Shown here in pieces: positions 19,117 to 27,868 of a stretch of DNA of 64,000 nucleotides. The DNA is taken from the NCBI GenBank assembly GCA_021792135.1, contig JAJYVF010000019.1:1-64000 (forward strand), in the 5' to 3' direction. The notes under the pieces were generated by a model. It saw only the letters and a program-made list of their open reading frames with translations, was not told the DNA's origin and made no database searches. Within the stretch, counting starts at the first letter, position 1, and every line of letters starts with the position of its first letter. This DNA is from Acidobacteriota bacterium. Its GTDB lineage: Bacteria; Acidobacteriota; Terriglobia; Terriglobales; Acidobacteriaceae. The translations under genes were made by a program, and so were the position numbers.

Positions 19117-20400
19117 ATGAAGGCAAGCCGCACCCGGTACAGCATTGTCATCCTGGCCATTGGTCTGGCGGTGCTCTCCTACGTACAGAGAGTCGCGATC
19201 TCGGAAGCGGCGGGGCCGATATCGCGCGATCTGCGGCTTTCCAGGGAGCAGATGGGCCTGATCTTCGGGGCATTTGGACTGGCGTATGCGCTCTTCGAAG
19301 TTCCCATGGGGCTGCTGGGCGATCGGCGGGGCGTGCGGCGGGTGCTGACGCAGATTGTTCTGGCGTGGTCCGCCTTCACGGCTCTGACCGGGGTCGCGTG
19401 GAATGTGGGGTCGCTCTATGCGATTCGCTTCCTGTTTGGCGCCGGTGAGGCGGGTTGCTTCCCGAATCTGACGCGAATGCTGAGCGCGTGGCTGCCGGCG
19501 CGGGAGCGCGTAACCGCGCAGTCGCTGATGTGGGCCTTTACGCGATGGGGCGGGGCGGCAACACCGCCGCTGGCCCTGCTGTGTATCCATTGGTTTGGCT
19601 GGCGCTGGGCGTTTGTGGGTTTTGCTGTGCTGGGGCTGGTGTGGTGCGCGGTGTTCCTGCTCTGGTTCAGGGACGATCCGGCGCAGCATCGCGCCGTCAA
19701 CGCGGCGGAACGGAGGATGCTGGAGGCCTCGCGGGTTCTGACCACGCATCATGCCGGAGAACGACACTGGATGTCGCTGCTTCTCACCCGGCAGGTCGCG
19801 GTGCTGGTGGTGCAGTATTTCTGTTTTTCCTATGTGTGGTACTTCTACATCACCTGGCTGCCAACGTATCTGCGACAGGGGCGTGGCCAGTCGCCGGAAC
19901 GCGCGGCGGCGCTTGCCGTGCTGCCTCTTTTGTTCGGTGGATTCGGTTCGCTGGCTTCCGGACTGGCGCCGGCGCGTCTGTCGCGGCGGGCGATTGCCTT
20001 TTGCGGGTTTCTTGCGACGGCTATCCTGCTGTTTGCCCTGACACACATCCGGTCTGTCGTAGCGGCCATGCTGGCGATGGGCGTGGCCAGCTTTTCCAGC
20101 GACCTGACGATGCCGATTTCCTGGGACGCCTGCGTGGAGATCGGAGGTTCGTATACCGCGACGGTCGCCGCAGCCATGAATATGCTGGGCAATTTTGCAG
20201 GATTCATCGCGCCGGTTCTGGGCGGCGTGCTGCTGCAGCGGACCGGCGGCGACTGGAACCTGCTGATTGACACTATGGCCGGAGCGGCTCTTGTCTCCGC
20301 GCTCTGCTGGCTCTACCTCGATCCTGAGAAGGCGCGGCGGGAGCGGGAGATGGGCCTCGCGCTGCACACCGGCATGAGCACCGATATTCTGTCACCGTAA
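19117..20400 (+). CDS. MFS transporter, anion:cation symporter (ACS)-like
   Basis: 427 aa beginning M-K-A-S-R-T at the ATG at 19117. The longer in-frame extension upstream overlaps the preceding gene and is rejected. About 12 hydrophobic helices are visible in two halves separated by a polar loop near 190-215. The MFS signature G-x-x-x-D-R-R-G-V-R-R follows helix 2 (near residue 67), and R-F-L-F-G-A-G-E-A-G follows in helix 4, a pattern typical of ACS members that import sugar acids such as hexuronates. It probably imports an organic acid into the cytoplasm, perhaps one made by the upstream PQQ enzyme. That link is inference from gene order. Confidence 0.85.
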   Translation: MKASRTRYSIVILAIGLAVLSYVQRVAISEAAGPISRDLRLSREQMGLIFGAFGLAYALFEVPMGLLGDRRGVRRVLTQIVLAWSAFTALTGVAWNVGSLYAIRFLFGAGEAGCFPNLTRMLSAWLPARERVTAQSLMWAFTRWGGAATPPLALLCIHWFGWRWAFVGFAVLGLVWCAVFLLWFRDDPAQHRAVNAAERRMLEASRVLTTHHAGERHWMSLLLTRQVAVLVVQYFCFSYVWYFYITWLPTYLRQGRGQSPERAAALAVLPLLFGGFGSLASGLAPARLSRRAIAFCGFLATAILLFALTHIRSVVAAMLAMGVASFSSDLTMPISWDACVEIGGSYTATVAAAMNMLGNFAGFIAPVLGGVLLQRTGGDWNLLIDTMAGAALVSALCWLYLDPEKARREREMGLALHTGMSTDILSP

Positions 20401-20431
20401 TCATCGGGAAATCAGAAGAGGAGATGCAGGG

Positions 20432-21187
20432 ATGAAGATTGATTTGACCGGACGCATCGCGGTAATCACAGGCGGCAGCCGCGGTCTCGGCGAAGCGATG
20501 GCCAGGGTGCTGGCCGAAGCAGGCGCGAGGATCGCGCTGGTGGCGCGCGACGAAGGACGACTGGAGGTGGTGCGCGATTCCCTTGCCGAACGCGGAGGAA
20601 TGGCTGAGATCTTTGTCGCCGATGTCACGCAGGAGGACCAGGTCGCAGGCGTGGCGCAGGCGGTGCAGGAGCGCTTCGGCGCCGCGCAGATTCTGATCAA
20701 CAACGCGGGAACGAACATCCGCAAGAACCTGGTGGATTTTTCGCTCGCGGAATTTCGCAGCGTGCTGGACGCAAGCCTCATCTCGACTTTTCTTATGTGC
20801 CGCGCCTTCGTGCCGGGAATGAAGGGCTCCGGGTACGGACGAATCCTGAACCTGGCTTCGACCATGGCTCACGTGTCGCTGCCGGCGCGCACCGCCTATT
20901 CCTCGGCGAAGGCGGGCCTGCTCGGTCTGACGCGCAGCCTGGCTCTGGAACTGGCAGGCGAGGGCATCACGGTCAACGGAATCAGTCCGGGACCCTTCGG
21001 CACCGACATGAATGCGCCGCTGATGAACAATCCCGAACTGAACGCACAGTTCCTGGCGAGCCTGCCGGTGGGGCGCTGGGGCAAGGTGGAGGAGGTCGGT
21101 GCGCTGGCCTGCTACCTGTGCTCGGAAGCAGCAGGTTTCATCACCGGCACCGACATCCTGATTGACGGCGGCTGGACAGCGAAATAA
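20432..21187 (+). CDS. Short-chain dehydrogenase/reductase
   Basis: 251 aa with a GAGGAG ribosome site before the ATG. Classical SDR features are all visible: T-G-G-S-R-G-L-G cofactor loop near residue 11, N-N-A-G near 90, a catalytic Ser in N-L-A-S-T (about 140), and Y-S-S-A-K (Y and K about 155 and 159). The C-terminal D-G-G-W-T closes the fold. Members of this group reduce keto-sugars or keto-acids, or oxidise gluconate-type sugar acids. Following an MFS transporter 31 bases upstream, it may act on the imported compound. It is convergent with the ThuA gene (7-base gap). Confidence 0.85.
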   Translation: MKIDLTGRIAVITGGSRGLGEAMARVLAEAGARIALVARDEGRLEVVRDSLAERGGMAEIFVADVTQEDQVAGVAQAVQERFGAAQILINNAGTNIRKNLVDFSLAEFRSVLDASLISTFLMCRAFVPGMKGSGYGRILNLASTMAHVSLPARTAYSSAKAGLLGLTRSLALELAGEGITVNGISPGPFGTDMNAPLMNNPELNAQFLASLPVGRWGKVEEVGALACYLCSEAAGFITGTDILIDGGWTAK

Positions 21188-21194
21188 ATCCGCC

Positions 21195-22172
21195 CTATGG
21201 CTTCAATTCTTCAATGCGCGGCGCATGGGGCGGCACGTAATCCACCAGCGAATCCACCGGCTTTTTGCCGGCCCACGCGATGCCGCGCAGGAGCATCTGC
21301 TGGATCTGGTAATTGGAGAAGTTCGCGTATTCATGGCCCTGCATCCAGACGAAGGCCCGGGCGGGCTGGCCGCCGGGGAGGGTGTGTTCATAGGTCCAGA
21401 TCTGGGGCACGACTTCTCCCTTGTGCGTGCCTGCGCTGGGAGTGCCGGGGATCACCGCCGTCGCCAGTATGTGAATGGAGCGGTGCTGCGCCCAGGTCAT
21501 CCTGAAGAAGGCTTCGTCCCAGATGGTGATGTTGGACATGCCTTTCATGATGGGGTCTTCCGGATCGACCACGGTATAGGAAATGGGCGCTCCCAGCGTG
21601 TAGTTCACCTCGCCGTGTTTCTTGGCGCCGCCGACGAGCGTCGCGAAATATTCGGGATCGGGACCGCAAAGCGAATCGTGGATACTGACCAGGCCGCCTC
21701 CGCGGCGAGTATAGGCCTCGAGCGTGGACCTTTCTTCAGGGGTGAGATAACCAGCGTCGCCCTTGTAAATGATGACCACATCGGTATGTTCGAGATCGGC
21801 GGAACGAGGCGCGTGCAGCGCGCCATCGACCACAGCGCCGTGCTCGGTGAGAATCTTGCTCCAGTCGGCCAGGAACTGGGGATAGTCGTGCTGGCCGGCG
21901 AAGTGCGACTTGAGTCCTGCCCAGATGTAGATATGCATGCCGTTGGGGTTCTGATCCCATGGATGGGGCGCCGGGGGGGAACTAGTGGCGGACTGAGCGC
22001 TGAGGTTCGGTGTCAGCATAGAACTGAAGACAAGCAGCGCGGCGAATGCCAGCATTCTGTCATGGAGAAGAGTCCTTCTGAGGGCCTTGCGAAGATTTCG
22101 TGTCTGCGGTTTGGCCGGGGTCCGTTGCCTCGGAACTGCACACCCTGACTGACCGGGGCCGATGATCGCCAT
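21195..22172 (-). CDS. ThuA-domain protein
   Basis: 325 aa from an ATG at 22172 with AGGAG 6 bases upstream. The long basic N-terminus (about 37 residues) precedes a hydrophobic stretch ending S-A-Q, so the protein is probably exported. The body is a ThuA/trehalose-utilisation class-I-amidotransferase-like fold: G-L-K-S-H near 87, D-V-V-I-I-Y-K-G-D near 133, G-G-G-L-V-S-I-H near 160, F-V-W-M-Q-G-H-E-Y near 280. ThuA-like proteins occur next to sugar dehydrogenases and glycosidases and some take part in 3-keto-sugar metabolism, but the exported versions have no firm function. Note the conserved His in S-I-H-D, where many members have F-H. Confidence 0.8.
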   Translation of the reverse strand: MAIIGPGQSGCAVPRQRTPAKPQTRNLRKALRRTLLHDRMLAFAALLVFSSMLTPNLSAQSATSSPPAPHPWDQNPNGMHIYIWAGLKSHFAGQHDYPQFLADWSKILTEHGAVVDGALHAPRSADLEHTDVVIIYKGDAGYLTPEERSTLEAYTRRGGGLVSIHDSLCGPDPEYFATLVGGAKKHGEVNYTLGAPISYTVVDPEDPIMKGMSNITIWDEAFFRMTWAQHRSIHILATAVIPGTPSAGTHKGEVVPQIWTYEHTLPGGQPARAFVWMQGHEYANFSNYQIQQMLLRGIAWAGKKPVDSLVDYVPPHAPRIEELKP

Positions 22173-22325
22173 CGAGATCTCCTGATATCTGAAGGTATCA
22201 TCCGCGGCGCAGCGAGGCGCGCATCAGAAAGCGCAGCGTCAAAATTCCATGCGCGTGGCGAACTGGACACACACGGACCGCCGGGGCCAGAAAACCCACC
22301 ATGGGCTCCCTCGCAGCGGCTTCAA

Positions 22326-23249
22326 TCAGGCGGCCTGAGCCTCCCGGTGGCGCGGGCCGAGATATTGCTCGAACCAGCGCTGCGCCAGTTGTGCAACCTG
22401 CTCGAGTGCTCCAGGCTCCTCGAAGAGGTGGGTGGCGCCGGGAACGATCTCCAGCCGGGTTTCGCCGCAAAGGCGCGCCATCGCCTGGCGATTGAGATCG
22501 ATCACCGTGCGATCCCGACCTCCCACGATGAGCAGCACCGGGATACGCAGCTTATCCAGAGTCTCTCCCGCGAGGTCGGGCCGGCCGCCACGCGACACGA
22601 CCGCGGAAATCTCCGACGTCTCCGCGGCGGCGACCAGCGCAGCGGCCGCCCCGGTACTCGCACCAAAACATCCGAGCCTGACGTGACTGATCTCGGGCTG
22701 CCGCGTAATCCACGAAACCGCGTAAAGCAGCCGCTTTGCCAGCAGATCAATGTCGAATCGCAGGTGGCCAGTGCTTTCATCCAGGAACTCCTCGGACTCG
22801 GTGAGCAGGTCGAGCAGCAGTGTGGCCATTCCGGCCCGCTGCAGGACACGTGCAACGGCCTGGTTCCGCGGACTACGGCGGCTGCTTCCACTTCCGTGGG
22901 CAAACAGTACGATTCCCCGGAGATTTTGCGGGATGTGCAGGTCTGCCTTGAGGTTGACATCCGCGGGAATCTCGACCGTCAGCCCCTGCTCCGCGCGATT
23001 CTCCGCGGTCCAGGCGCCGAGCACCTGTCCACCCCGGAAGGTGAGTGCAGAGCTGCCGTGGTCCTCGTAGCCTTCCGCCCCACGCTCGGCCTGTCCCCAG
23101 GACGCCTGGCCGCGGTATTCGGCATTGCCTTCGGGTAGCGGTCCCGACGCCGGATAGACGCCGGACCGGCCCACTTCATCTCTGCGGCCGGATCCGCCGC
23201 CGGGCAGACCGCTCTCCCGCAGATCCTTATCCTGCGAATGCCTGATCAT
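22326..23249 (-). CDS. Alpha/beta hydrolase (dienelactone-hydrolase-like) with disordered N-terminal extension
   Basis: 307 aa from an ATG at 23249 with AAAGGAG 8 bases upstream. An in-frame start further upstream is rejected. Residues 1-80 are Gly/Pro/charged and look disordered, with a Y-P-A-S-G-P and A-S-W-G-Q-A-E-R-G pattern. Residues 85-300 form an alpha/beta hydrolase: oxyanion H-G-S-G-S-S near 135, nucleophile Ser in F-G-A-S-T-G, acid Asp in G-G-R-D-R-T-V-I, and His in P-G-A-T-H-L-F. Related hydrolases are often encoded beside phosphoribosyltransferases, but none is here. No signal peptide, so it is cytoplasmic. The substrate is unknown. Confidence 0.8.
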   Translation of the reverse strand: MIRHSQDKDLRESGLPGGGSGRRDEVGRSGVYPASGPLPEGNAEYRGQASWGQAERGAEGYEDHGSSALTFRGGQVLGAWTAENRAEQGLTVEIPADVNLKADLHIPQNLRGIVLFAHGSGSSRRSPRNQAVARVLQRAGMATLLLDLLTESEEFLDESTGHLRFDIDLLAKRLLYAVSWITRQPEISHVRLGCFGASTGAAAALVAAAETSEISAVVSRGGRPDLAGETLDKLRIPVLLIVGGRDRTVIDLNRQAMARLCGETRLEIVPGATHLFEEPGALEQVAQLAQRWFEQYLGPRHREAQAA

Positions 23250-23658
23250 GACGAAATCTCCTTTCGTCGTTCGTATTTGGTTCCCTCGTAAGCCTGGCCG
23301 GCACACGGCAGTCATTGAGGAGTTTTTTGACCGACCGGCGCGACGATGATTGCCGGATCGAGGGGTACCTTCCTGCTGAGAAGTCCCAGACGGACGACGG
23401 GGTTGCGAAAAGCCAGCACAGCAACCCGCATTTCTGCGCCCAGCCCCTGCGGTCCACGCCGCGGGACTCCGTCAGGAACTTCAAAACCTGCGCCTGCCCT
23501 CTTTTATACGCAGGTAACCTGCAATTGTTCGCAGGGATTCGATCGCGAAATTCAGACCATGAAAACCAAAAGCCGTACCGGGAATTTGTGCTCGGAGAAT
23601 TCCCTGGCACCCCGATGGATTTAGACTTCGGATTCGCATCAGTTCGGAGGGAAAGCTA
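23250..23658. other. 409-base divergent intergenic region
   Basis: Separates the minus-strand hydrolase from the plus-strand clan-D glycosidase. It contains the hydrolase ribosome site at its left end and GGAGGG near 23646-23651 for the glycosidase. No convincing promoter hexamers, RNA structure or small gene were recognised. Confidence 0.4.
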
Positions 23659-25623
23659 ATGGGTAATCGAGGTGCGGCGCCTTCTGCCCAACCATACCGC
23701 GAGGCTGTTCCGGCGGGGCTCAGGATGAAGCGGGCCGGTTTCACGGTGGCAGTAGTTCTCGGGATTCTCCTCGCGGGCGCTGCAAGTGGAAATGCGCAGA
23801 CGCCGGAGGGGTCGTCGATGAGGGAGGCAGCAGCTTTCCAGGCAAGCTTGCCTGCGTATGAGGTGCGCCTGCTGAACCAGACGGATTTGGGGCCGGTTCC
23901 GGCGCTGGAGATTTACCGTAACGGGCAGTTCCTTTTCCGGTTGCCGCTGATTTCCGGGCTCGATTCGGCAAACGCGCACGAACATCTGTCGGATATCCGG
24001 TATCACATTCACCGGTCCGCGGGTGGGCCGGGCGCCGCGTACGAGATTGTGGCCACGGCGAAAAGCACCCTGTGGACGCAGCGGGAGTTCCACTGGCGGC
24101 TCTACGCCGATCACCTCGAATTCGACCAGGCGGCGTCGGGCGACGGCAAGATTGGGCGTTGCTTCTTTTTCTCCGATGGCCGGCCGGGACGCTGGGACAA
24201 GGGTGAGAGCGATGGCGGAGCATGGAATACCACGCTGATGGCGGACCGCTACTGGACACCCTCGCCGAACCACGCCAACCAGTGGGAATTCTCGATCGCC
24301 GAGCCGCAGTCGCTGGGGTTCGGACCGGGACGTGAGGGCTCGGAGGAAGATTTTCGTCCTGCGCGGATGACCGGGCTGTTCAGCCCTCCGCCGCTGATGC
24401 TCGCGTTTCACCGAGGCGGGGAATGGGCCACCATCGGCATTGGAACGCACCCGGGGGATTATCGTTTCCCCTCACTCGAGTATTCGGGGTCGCGCTACGC
24501 GGGCGCAGCGTGGTGGGTGGATTATCTCGGATACCAAACCGTGAGGAGCGTGCCGGGCGGCGAATTTCGCTCGCCTGTGGCCGCCATTCATTTTGCCTAC
24601 AGCGCGCTGGACGCGCTTGCGTATTACACGGCCTGGCTGCGGAAGAGCGGCTTTGGCACGGAGGCCCGCTACCCTGATGTTCGCTGGTATCACCTGCCCG
24701 TCTTCTGCGGCTGGGCGGAGCAGACCTCCACGGCCGTTCCCAAAGGCCTCCCACCCAATTCCGAGTCAACGCAGAAGAACTACGAGGCCTGGGTTGCGGA
24801 GCTGGACCAGCGGCACCTGCCCATCGGAACCATCGTCATCGACGACAAGTGGCAGAAAGGCTACGGATCCTTTGATATCGATCAGCAGAAGTGGCCAGAT
24901 CTGAAGGGCTTCGTCGCGGCGCAGCATGCAAGCGGGCGGCATGTGCTGCTGTGGGTCCCGGTGGCCCATACCGATGGATTGCCGAGCAACCTTTGCATTC
25001 ACGACCAGAGCGGCAAATGCGTTGCCCCGGATCTGGGCAATCCGGCATACGAGTCCTTTCTGCGCAAAAAGATTCGATACCTGGTGCAGACGGTGGGTGT
25101 GGATGGCTTCAAGGAGGACTGGGTCTGGGCTCCAAATGCCGCCGGATGGCCGGTGCCTCCGCAACTGGCGGGCATCGAGGCAGTCCGGAAGTTTCAGGGC
25201 ATCCTCTACAGCGAGACTCATCGCTGGAAACCGGACGCGATGATCGAGACGCAGACTCCGAATGCAGCCTTTCGCGACTCCTCGGATGTTCTGCGGCTGA
25301 ACGATGTCTGGTATGCCACGCGGGACGTGGTCGGGATGATGCGGGAGCGGGCGCGCATCGCGCATATCTCCGGCTGGCCACTGGTGGATACCGACAATGC
25401 GAGTTCCACGACGCTGGAATCCTGGTGGCAGTATATGGAGGCGCAGCCCTCCATCGGGATTCCCGCGCTCTACTTCGTACACCGTACCGAATCGACCCTG
25501 CAGGCGCCTCCGGACTGGATGTGGGAGGCGCTGGCCGGCATCTGGCGGGACTACATTGCCACGCTGCCGGCAGCGAACACAAATGCCGGCGGGACTGGTG
25601 AGTCCCACGACGAAGGGCATTGA
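23659..25623 (+). CDS. Exported clan-D/GH31-like glycoside hydrolase (melibiase-type barrel)
   Basis: 654 aa. The ATG at 23659 is chosen because of GGAGGG about 9 bases upstream. An internal ATG at 23725 would give a shorter, more usual signal peptide (hydrophobic residues then S-G-N-A-Q). The N-terminal beta-sandwich (about 65-330) precedes a TIM barrel with T-I-V-I-D-D-K-W-Q (about 393-401), H-V-L-L-W-V-P and G-V-D-G-F-K-E-D-W. This is the strand order of alpha-glycosidases in the GH27/GH31/GH36 superfamily. The D-D pair and the K-E-D acidic residues are the likely catalytic group. Specificity (alpha-galactosidase, alpha-glucosidase or other) cannot be fixed. It probably works in the periplasm with the GH27 and GH97 enzymes of this window. 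Confidence 0.75.
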   Translation: MGNRGAAPSAQPYREAVPAGLRMKRAGFTVAVVLGILLAGAASGNAQTPEGSSMREAAAFQASLPAYEVRLLNQTDLGPVPALEIYRNGQFLFRLPLISGLDSANAHEHLSDIRYHIHRSAGGPGAAYEIVATAKSTLWTQREFHWRLYADHLEFDQAASGDGKIGRCFFFSDGRPGRWDKGESDGGAWNTTLMADRYWTPSPNHANQWEFSIAEPQSLGFGPGREGSEEDFRPARMTGLFSPPPLMLAFHRGGEWATIGIGTHPGDYRFPSLEYSGSRYAGAAWWVDYLGYQTVRSVPGGEFRSPVAAIHFAYSALDALAYYTAWLRKSGFGTEARYPDVRWYHLPVFCGWAEQTSTAVPKGLPPNSESTQKNYEAWVAELDQRHLPIGTIVIDDKWQKGYGSFDIDQQKWPDLKGFVAAQHASGRHVLLWVPVAHTDGLPSNLCIHDQSGKCVAPDLGNPAYESFLRKKIRYLVQTVGVDGFKEDWVWAPNAAGWPVPPQLAGIEAVRKFQGILYSETHRWKPDAMIETQTPNAAFRDSSDVLRLNDVWYATRDVVGMMRERARIAHISGWPLVDTDNASSTTLESWWQYMEAQPSIGIPALYFVHRTESTLQAPPDWMWEALAGIWRDYIATLPAANTNAGGTGESHDEGH

Positions 25624-25713
25624 TGGTCGACGGCTGACATTCCTGTGCTCGCGGTTGGCGGCCTCTGGAAATCCCAGGCCAACAGCGTGGGAAGGTTCGG
25701 AGGCCGCGCCTGA

Positions 25714-26223
25714 TTATCGGGCGGCCTCTGAGCGGAGGATCCTCGCCGTCGTCACCGCCTGCCCGACGTGACGCTGCGTGTGGTCGGCGCAGTGCACGAG
25801 CAGCCCGCCCACGGTCGTCGGCAATCCTTTTCTCCCAACGAGCCGCGGCTCCTCGAGATTCGAGACGGCGAATCGCTCTGCGCGCCGCATCGCGCCTTCG
25901 ATTCCCCGGCGAAACTCTCCCAGAACCGCATCCCGTTCGGCTCCCGGCTCCAGTTCCGATTTCAGGGCAGCAATCTGCTCCGCGCTGAGTTGCTGGCCCT
26001 CGGCATACGTGAGCAGCCGGTCGAGGCTCCTTGCGATGTGGCGGAGATGAAATGCCACGGGCGCAACTTCTCCCGGGCGCGCGTTCACGGCATCGTCGCT
26101 CAGATCGCCGCACCAGCGTTCAACATCCTCGCGCGCCAGCTCAAGGGCATGCACAACCGCCCGCACGACTGCGGGGACTTCTGTGTACGTTCCGCGCAAC
26201 CACGGTTCCGGCTGATTCTCCAT
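25714..26223 (-). CDS. DinB-family protein
   Basis: 169 aa from an ATG at 26223 with GAGGAG 6 bases upstream. It is a helical-bundle DinB/YfiT-type protein: the conserved histidines expected to bind a metal lie in F-H-L-R-H (about 58-62) and in H-C-A-D-H-T-Q-R-H (about 143-151). Family members are metal-dependent thiol transferases or are of unknown function. The gene follows the formylglycine-generating-enzyme gene by 52 bases on the same strand. DinB and FGE-like domains are fused in EgtB of ergothioneine synthesis, but here they are separate and the FGE has the sulfatase-activating cysteines, so an EgtB role is unlikely. Confidence 0.75.
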   Translation of the reverse strand: MENQPEPWLRGTYTEVPAVVRAVVHALELAREDVERWCGDLSDDAVNARPGEVAPVAFHLRHIARSLDRLLTYAEGQQLSAEQIAALKSELEPGAERDAVLGEFRRGIEGAMRRAERFAVSNLEEPRLVGRKGLPTTVGGLLVHCADHTQRHVGQAVTTARILRSEAAR

Positions 26224-26275
26224 CGAAACTCCTCTGGCGGTCCAGGAACTTATCAAGTCCGGTTCGACCGCGACC

Positions 26276-27259
26276 TCATTCGGAAAAGGTACAGCGAAAG
26301 CTCATGTGCGAGGTTGAACTGTCGGGCGTGTTGTGGCTGCGCGCTGAGACCCGGTAACGATTGCAGTAGCTCTTGTGACAGAGAAAGGAGCCACCCTTCA
26401 TCACTCTCTCTGTGCCGCTGGGCGGACCGTTCGGGTTATTCCGGTCCGCAGTTTTGTGAAAGTCGGCGCTGAACCAGTCAGCACACCATTCCCAGGTATT
26501 GCCGGTCATCGAGTAGAGCCCGAAGCCGTTGGGAGGAAACGCCTCCACGGGGCAGGTTCCGGAATAGCCGTCTTCGGCGGTATCGTGTTCGGGAAAAGTG
26601 CCCTGCCAGATATTGCAGCGATGCTCGCCATTGGGGCGCAGCTTATCGCCCCACGGATAGAGCTTCTGTTGGAGGCCGCCGCGCGCTGCATACTCCCATT
26701 CGGCCTCGGTGGGCAGGCGCTGTCCGGACCATTGCGCGTAAGCGACCGCGTCATTCCATGAAACGTGGACAACGGGGTGGTCCTCACGACCGGCAATATT
26801 CGAGCCTGGACCCTCCGGGGCCATCCAGTCTGCGCCGCACACCTTGCACCACCAGGGAGCCTGCGCAACCGTGTCCTCCACCAACTGGCGAAAGCGCGAC
26901 CGTGGAATGTGCAGCCAGAAAACAAACGACCAGCCATAGCGCTCGGCGTCGGTACGATATCCGGTCTCCTGAGCGAAGACGCGGAAGCGATGATTCGTAA
27001 CCGTGCCGCGGTCGATCCAGAATGGTTGCAGAGTCACGGCCCGGACGGGACCCTCTCCATCCTCAGGAAAAACTTCGGCCGAATTGCTGCCCATCAGGAA
27101 GTTCCCGCCGGGGAGGCGCACCATGCGGGCCCGCGCGGCTTCGGATATTGCGCGGACGTGCTGCTGCGGTGCGCAGCAGGCATGCGGCTCCCGGCCGGCA
27201 GACGGTGCGCAGCAGGCTTTCTGCGGTTTTCGAGCGGCGGCCGGCTCCAGGTCACTCAT
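26276..27259 (-). CDS. Formylglycine-generating enzyme (sulfatase-modifying factor)
   Basis: 327 aa. The N-terminus is cysteine-rich (A-C-C-A-P repeated twice before residue 31). The FGE fold then begins at M-V-R-L-P-G-G-N-F-L-M-G-S and ends with M-S-F-R-C. The two catalytic copper-binding cysteines are present as C294 and C299 in G-G-S-F-L-C-H-K-S-Y-C-N-R-Y-R, so it should be a true oxidase that converts a sulfatase Cys to formylglycine. The internal R-L-P-T-E-A-E-W-E-Y-A-A-R-G-G signature is intact. The sulfatase-like reading frame just upstream on the same strand is broken, so its active client must be encoded elsewhere, or it has become an orphan. DinB gene follows. Confidence 0.88.
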   Translation of the reverse strand: MSDLEPAAARKPQKACCAPSAGREPHACCAPQQHVRAISEAARARMVRLPGGNFLMGSNSAEVFPEDGEGPVRAVTLQPFWIDRGTVTNHRFRVFAQETGYRTDAERYGWSFVFWLHIPRSRFRQLVEDTVAQAPWWCKVCGADWMAPEGPGSNIAGREDHPVVHVSWNDAVAYAQWSGQRLPTEAEWEYAARGGLQQKLYPWGDKLRPNGEHRCNIWQGTFPEHDTAEDGYSGTCPVEAFPPNGFGLYSMTGNTWEWCADWFSADFHKTADRNNPNGPPSGTERVMKGGSFLCHKSYCNRYRVSARSHNTPDSSTSHMSFRCTFSE

Positions 27260-27296
27260 GGCGGGTACTCTGCATCGAGGCTGAACATCTGCGCAT

Positions 27297-27653
27297 TCAG
27301 GCCTGCCTGATCAGATCAGGATCCAGCTTCAGCTTATCCCCGGACTCCGTCTGCAGGCCAATCGGCTGCGGCATCAGGTCCTTCTTGATACCGGCAGAAG
27401 CCGGATCGGCAGAAAGATCGTGCATCTCCCGGGGATCGTGCTCGATGTCGAAGACCTTAATTCTTTTGATCTGCGGATATACGATCAGTTTATGTGTGCG
27501 GGTACGCACCGTCCGCTGAAAATCCTTGTAGTAGCTGAACACCGCTGGATAGGGAGACCGACCGCTGCCTTTCATCAGGGGAGCCAGACTGAGCGCCGAG
27601 AAGAGATCGATTGCAAATTCGAATTGCGCCATGGGGACACGAAGGCCGCGCAT
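27297..27653 (-). pseudogene. Degenerate sulfatase fragment (C-terminal part)
   Basis: About 118 codons remain of an arylsulfatase-family gene. G-L-R-V-P-M at the start matches the segment following the catalytic half of type-I sulfatases. It then jumps to F-E-F-A-I-D-L-F and S-L-A-P-L-M-K-G with the intervening wall of the fold missing. The C-terminal block F-S-Y-Y-K-D-F-Q-R-T-V-R-T, H-K-L-I-V-Y-P and F-D-I-E-H-D-P-R-E-M-H-D-L is well preserved. A TAG closes the frame 18 codons upstream of the ATG at 27653, and the Cys-x-Pro-x-Arg active site is absent. It lies 37 bases upstream of the formylglycine-generating enzyme gene, its expected partner. Confidence 0.7.
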
Positions 27654-27868
27654 GGTACTGATCCCTGTCCTGACGGCAGCTGGCTACAATGGTTCGTTAC
27701 CTGCTGACAGAGGTCGGGCGTTCCGGGTGTCCGGAATCAGTATCCTGATGGGCGGTATCGCGCGGCTTACCATGCCCATCAGACGGCGAAGACTGCTGGT
27801 TGTGATTTGAAGACAAACTCGGGGCTCACAGCAGGATCATCTGAACAATCAACCTCAGGGGTGTGAAA

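Noticed and set aside
25714-27259. DinB plus FGE-like genes as an ergothioneine EgtB system
   Set aside because: EgtB fuses both domains and lacks the FGE catalytic cysteines. Here the cysteines are present and the domains are separate, and a sulfatase remnant is adjacent.
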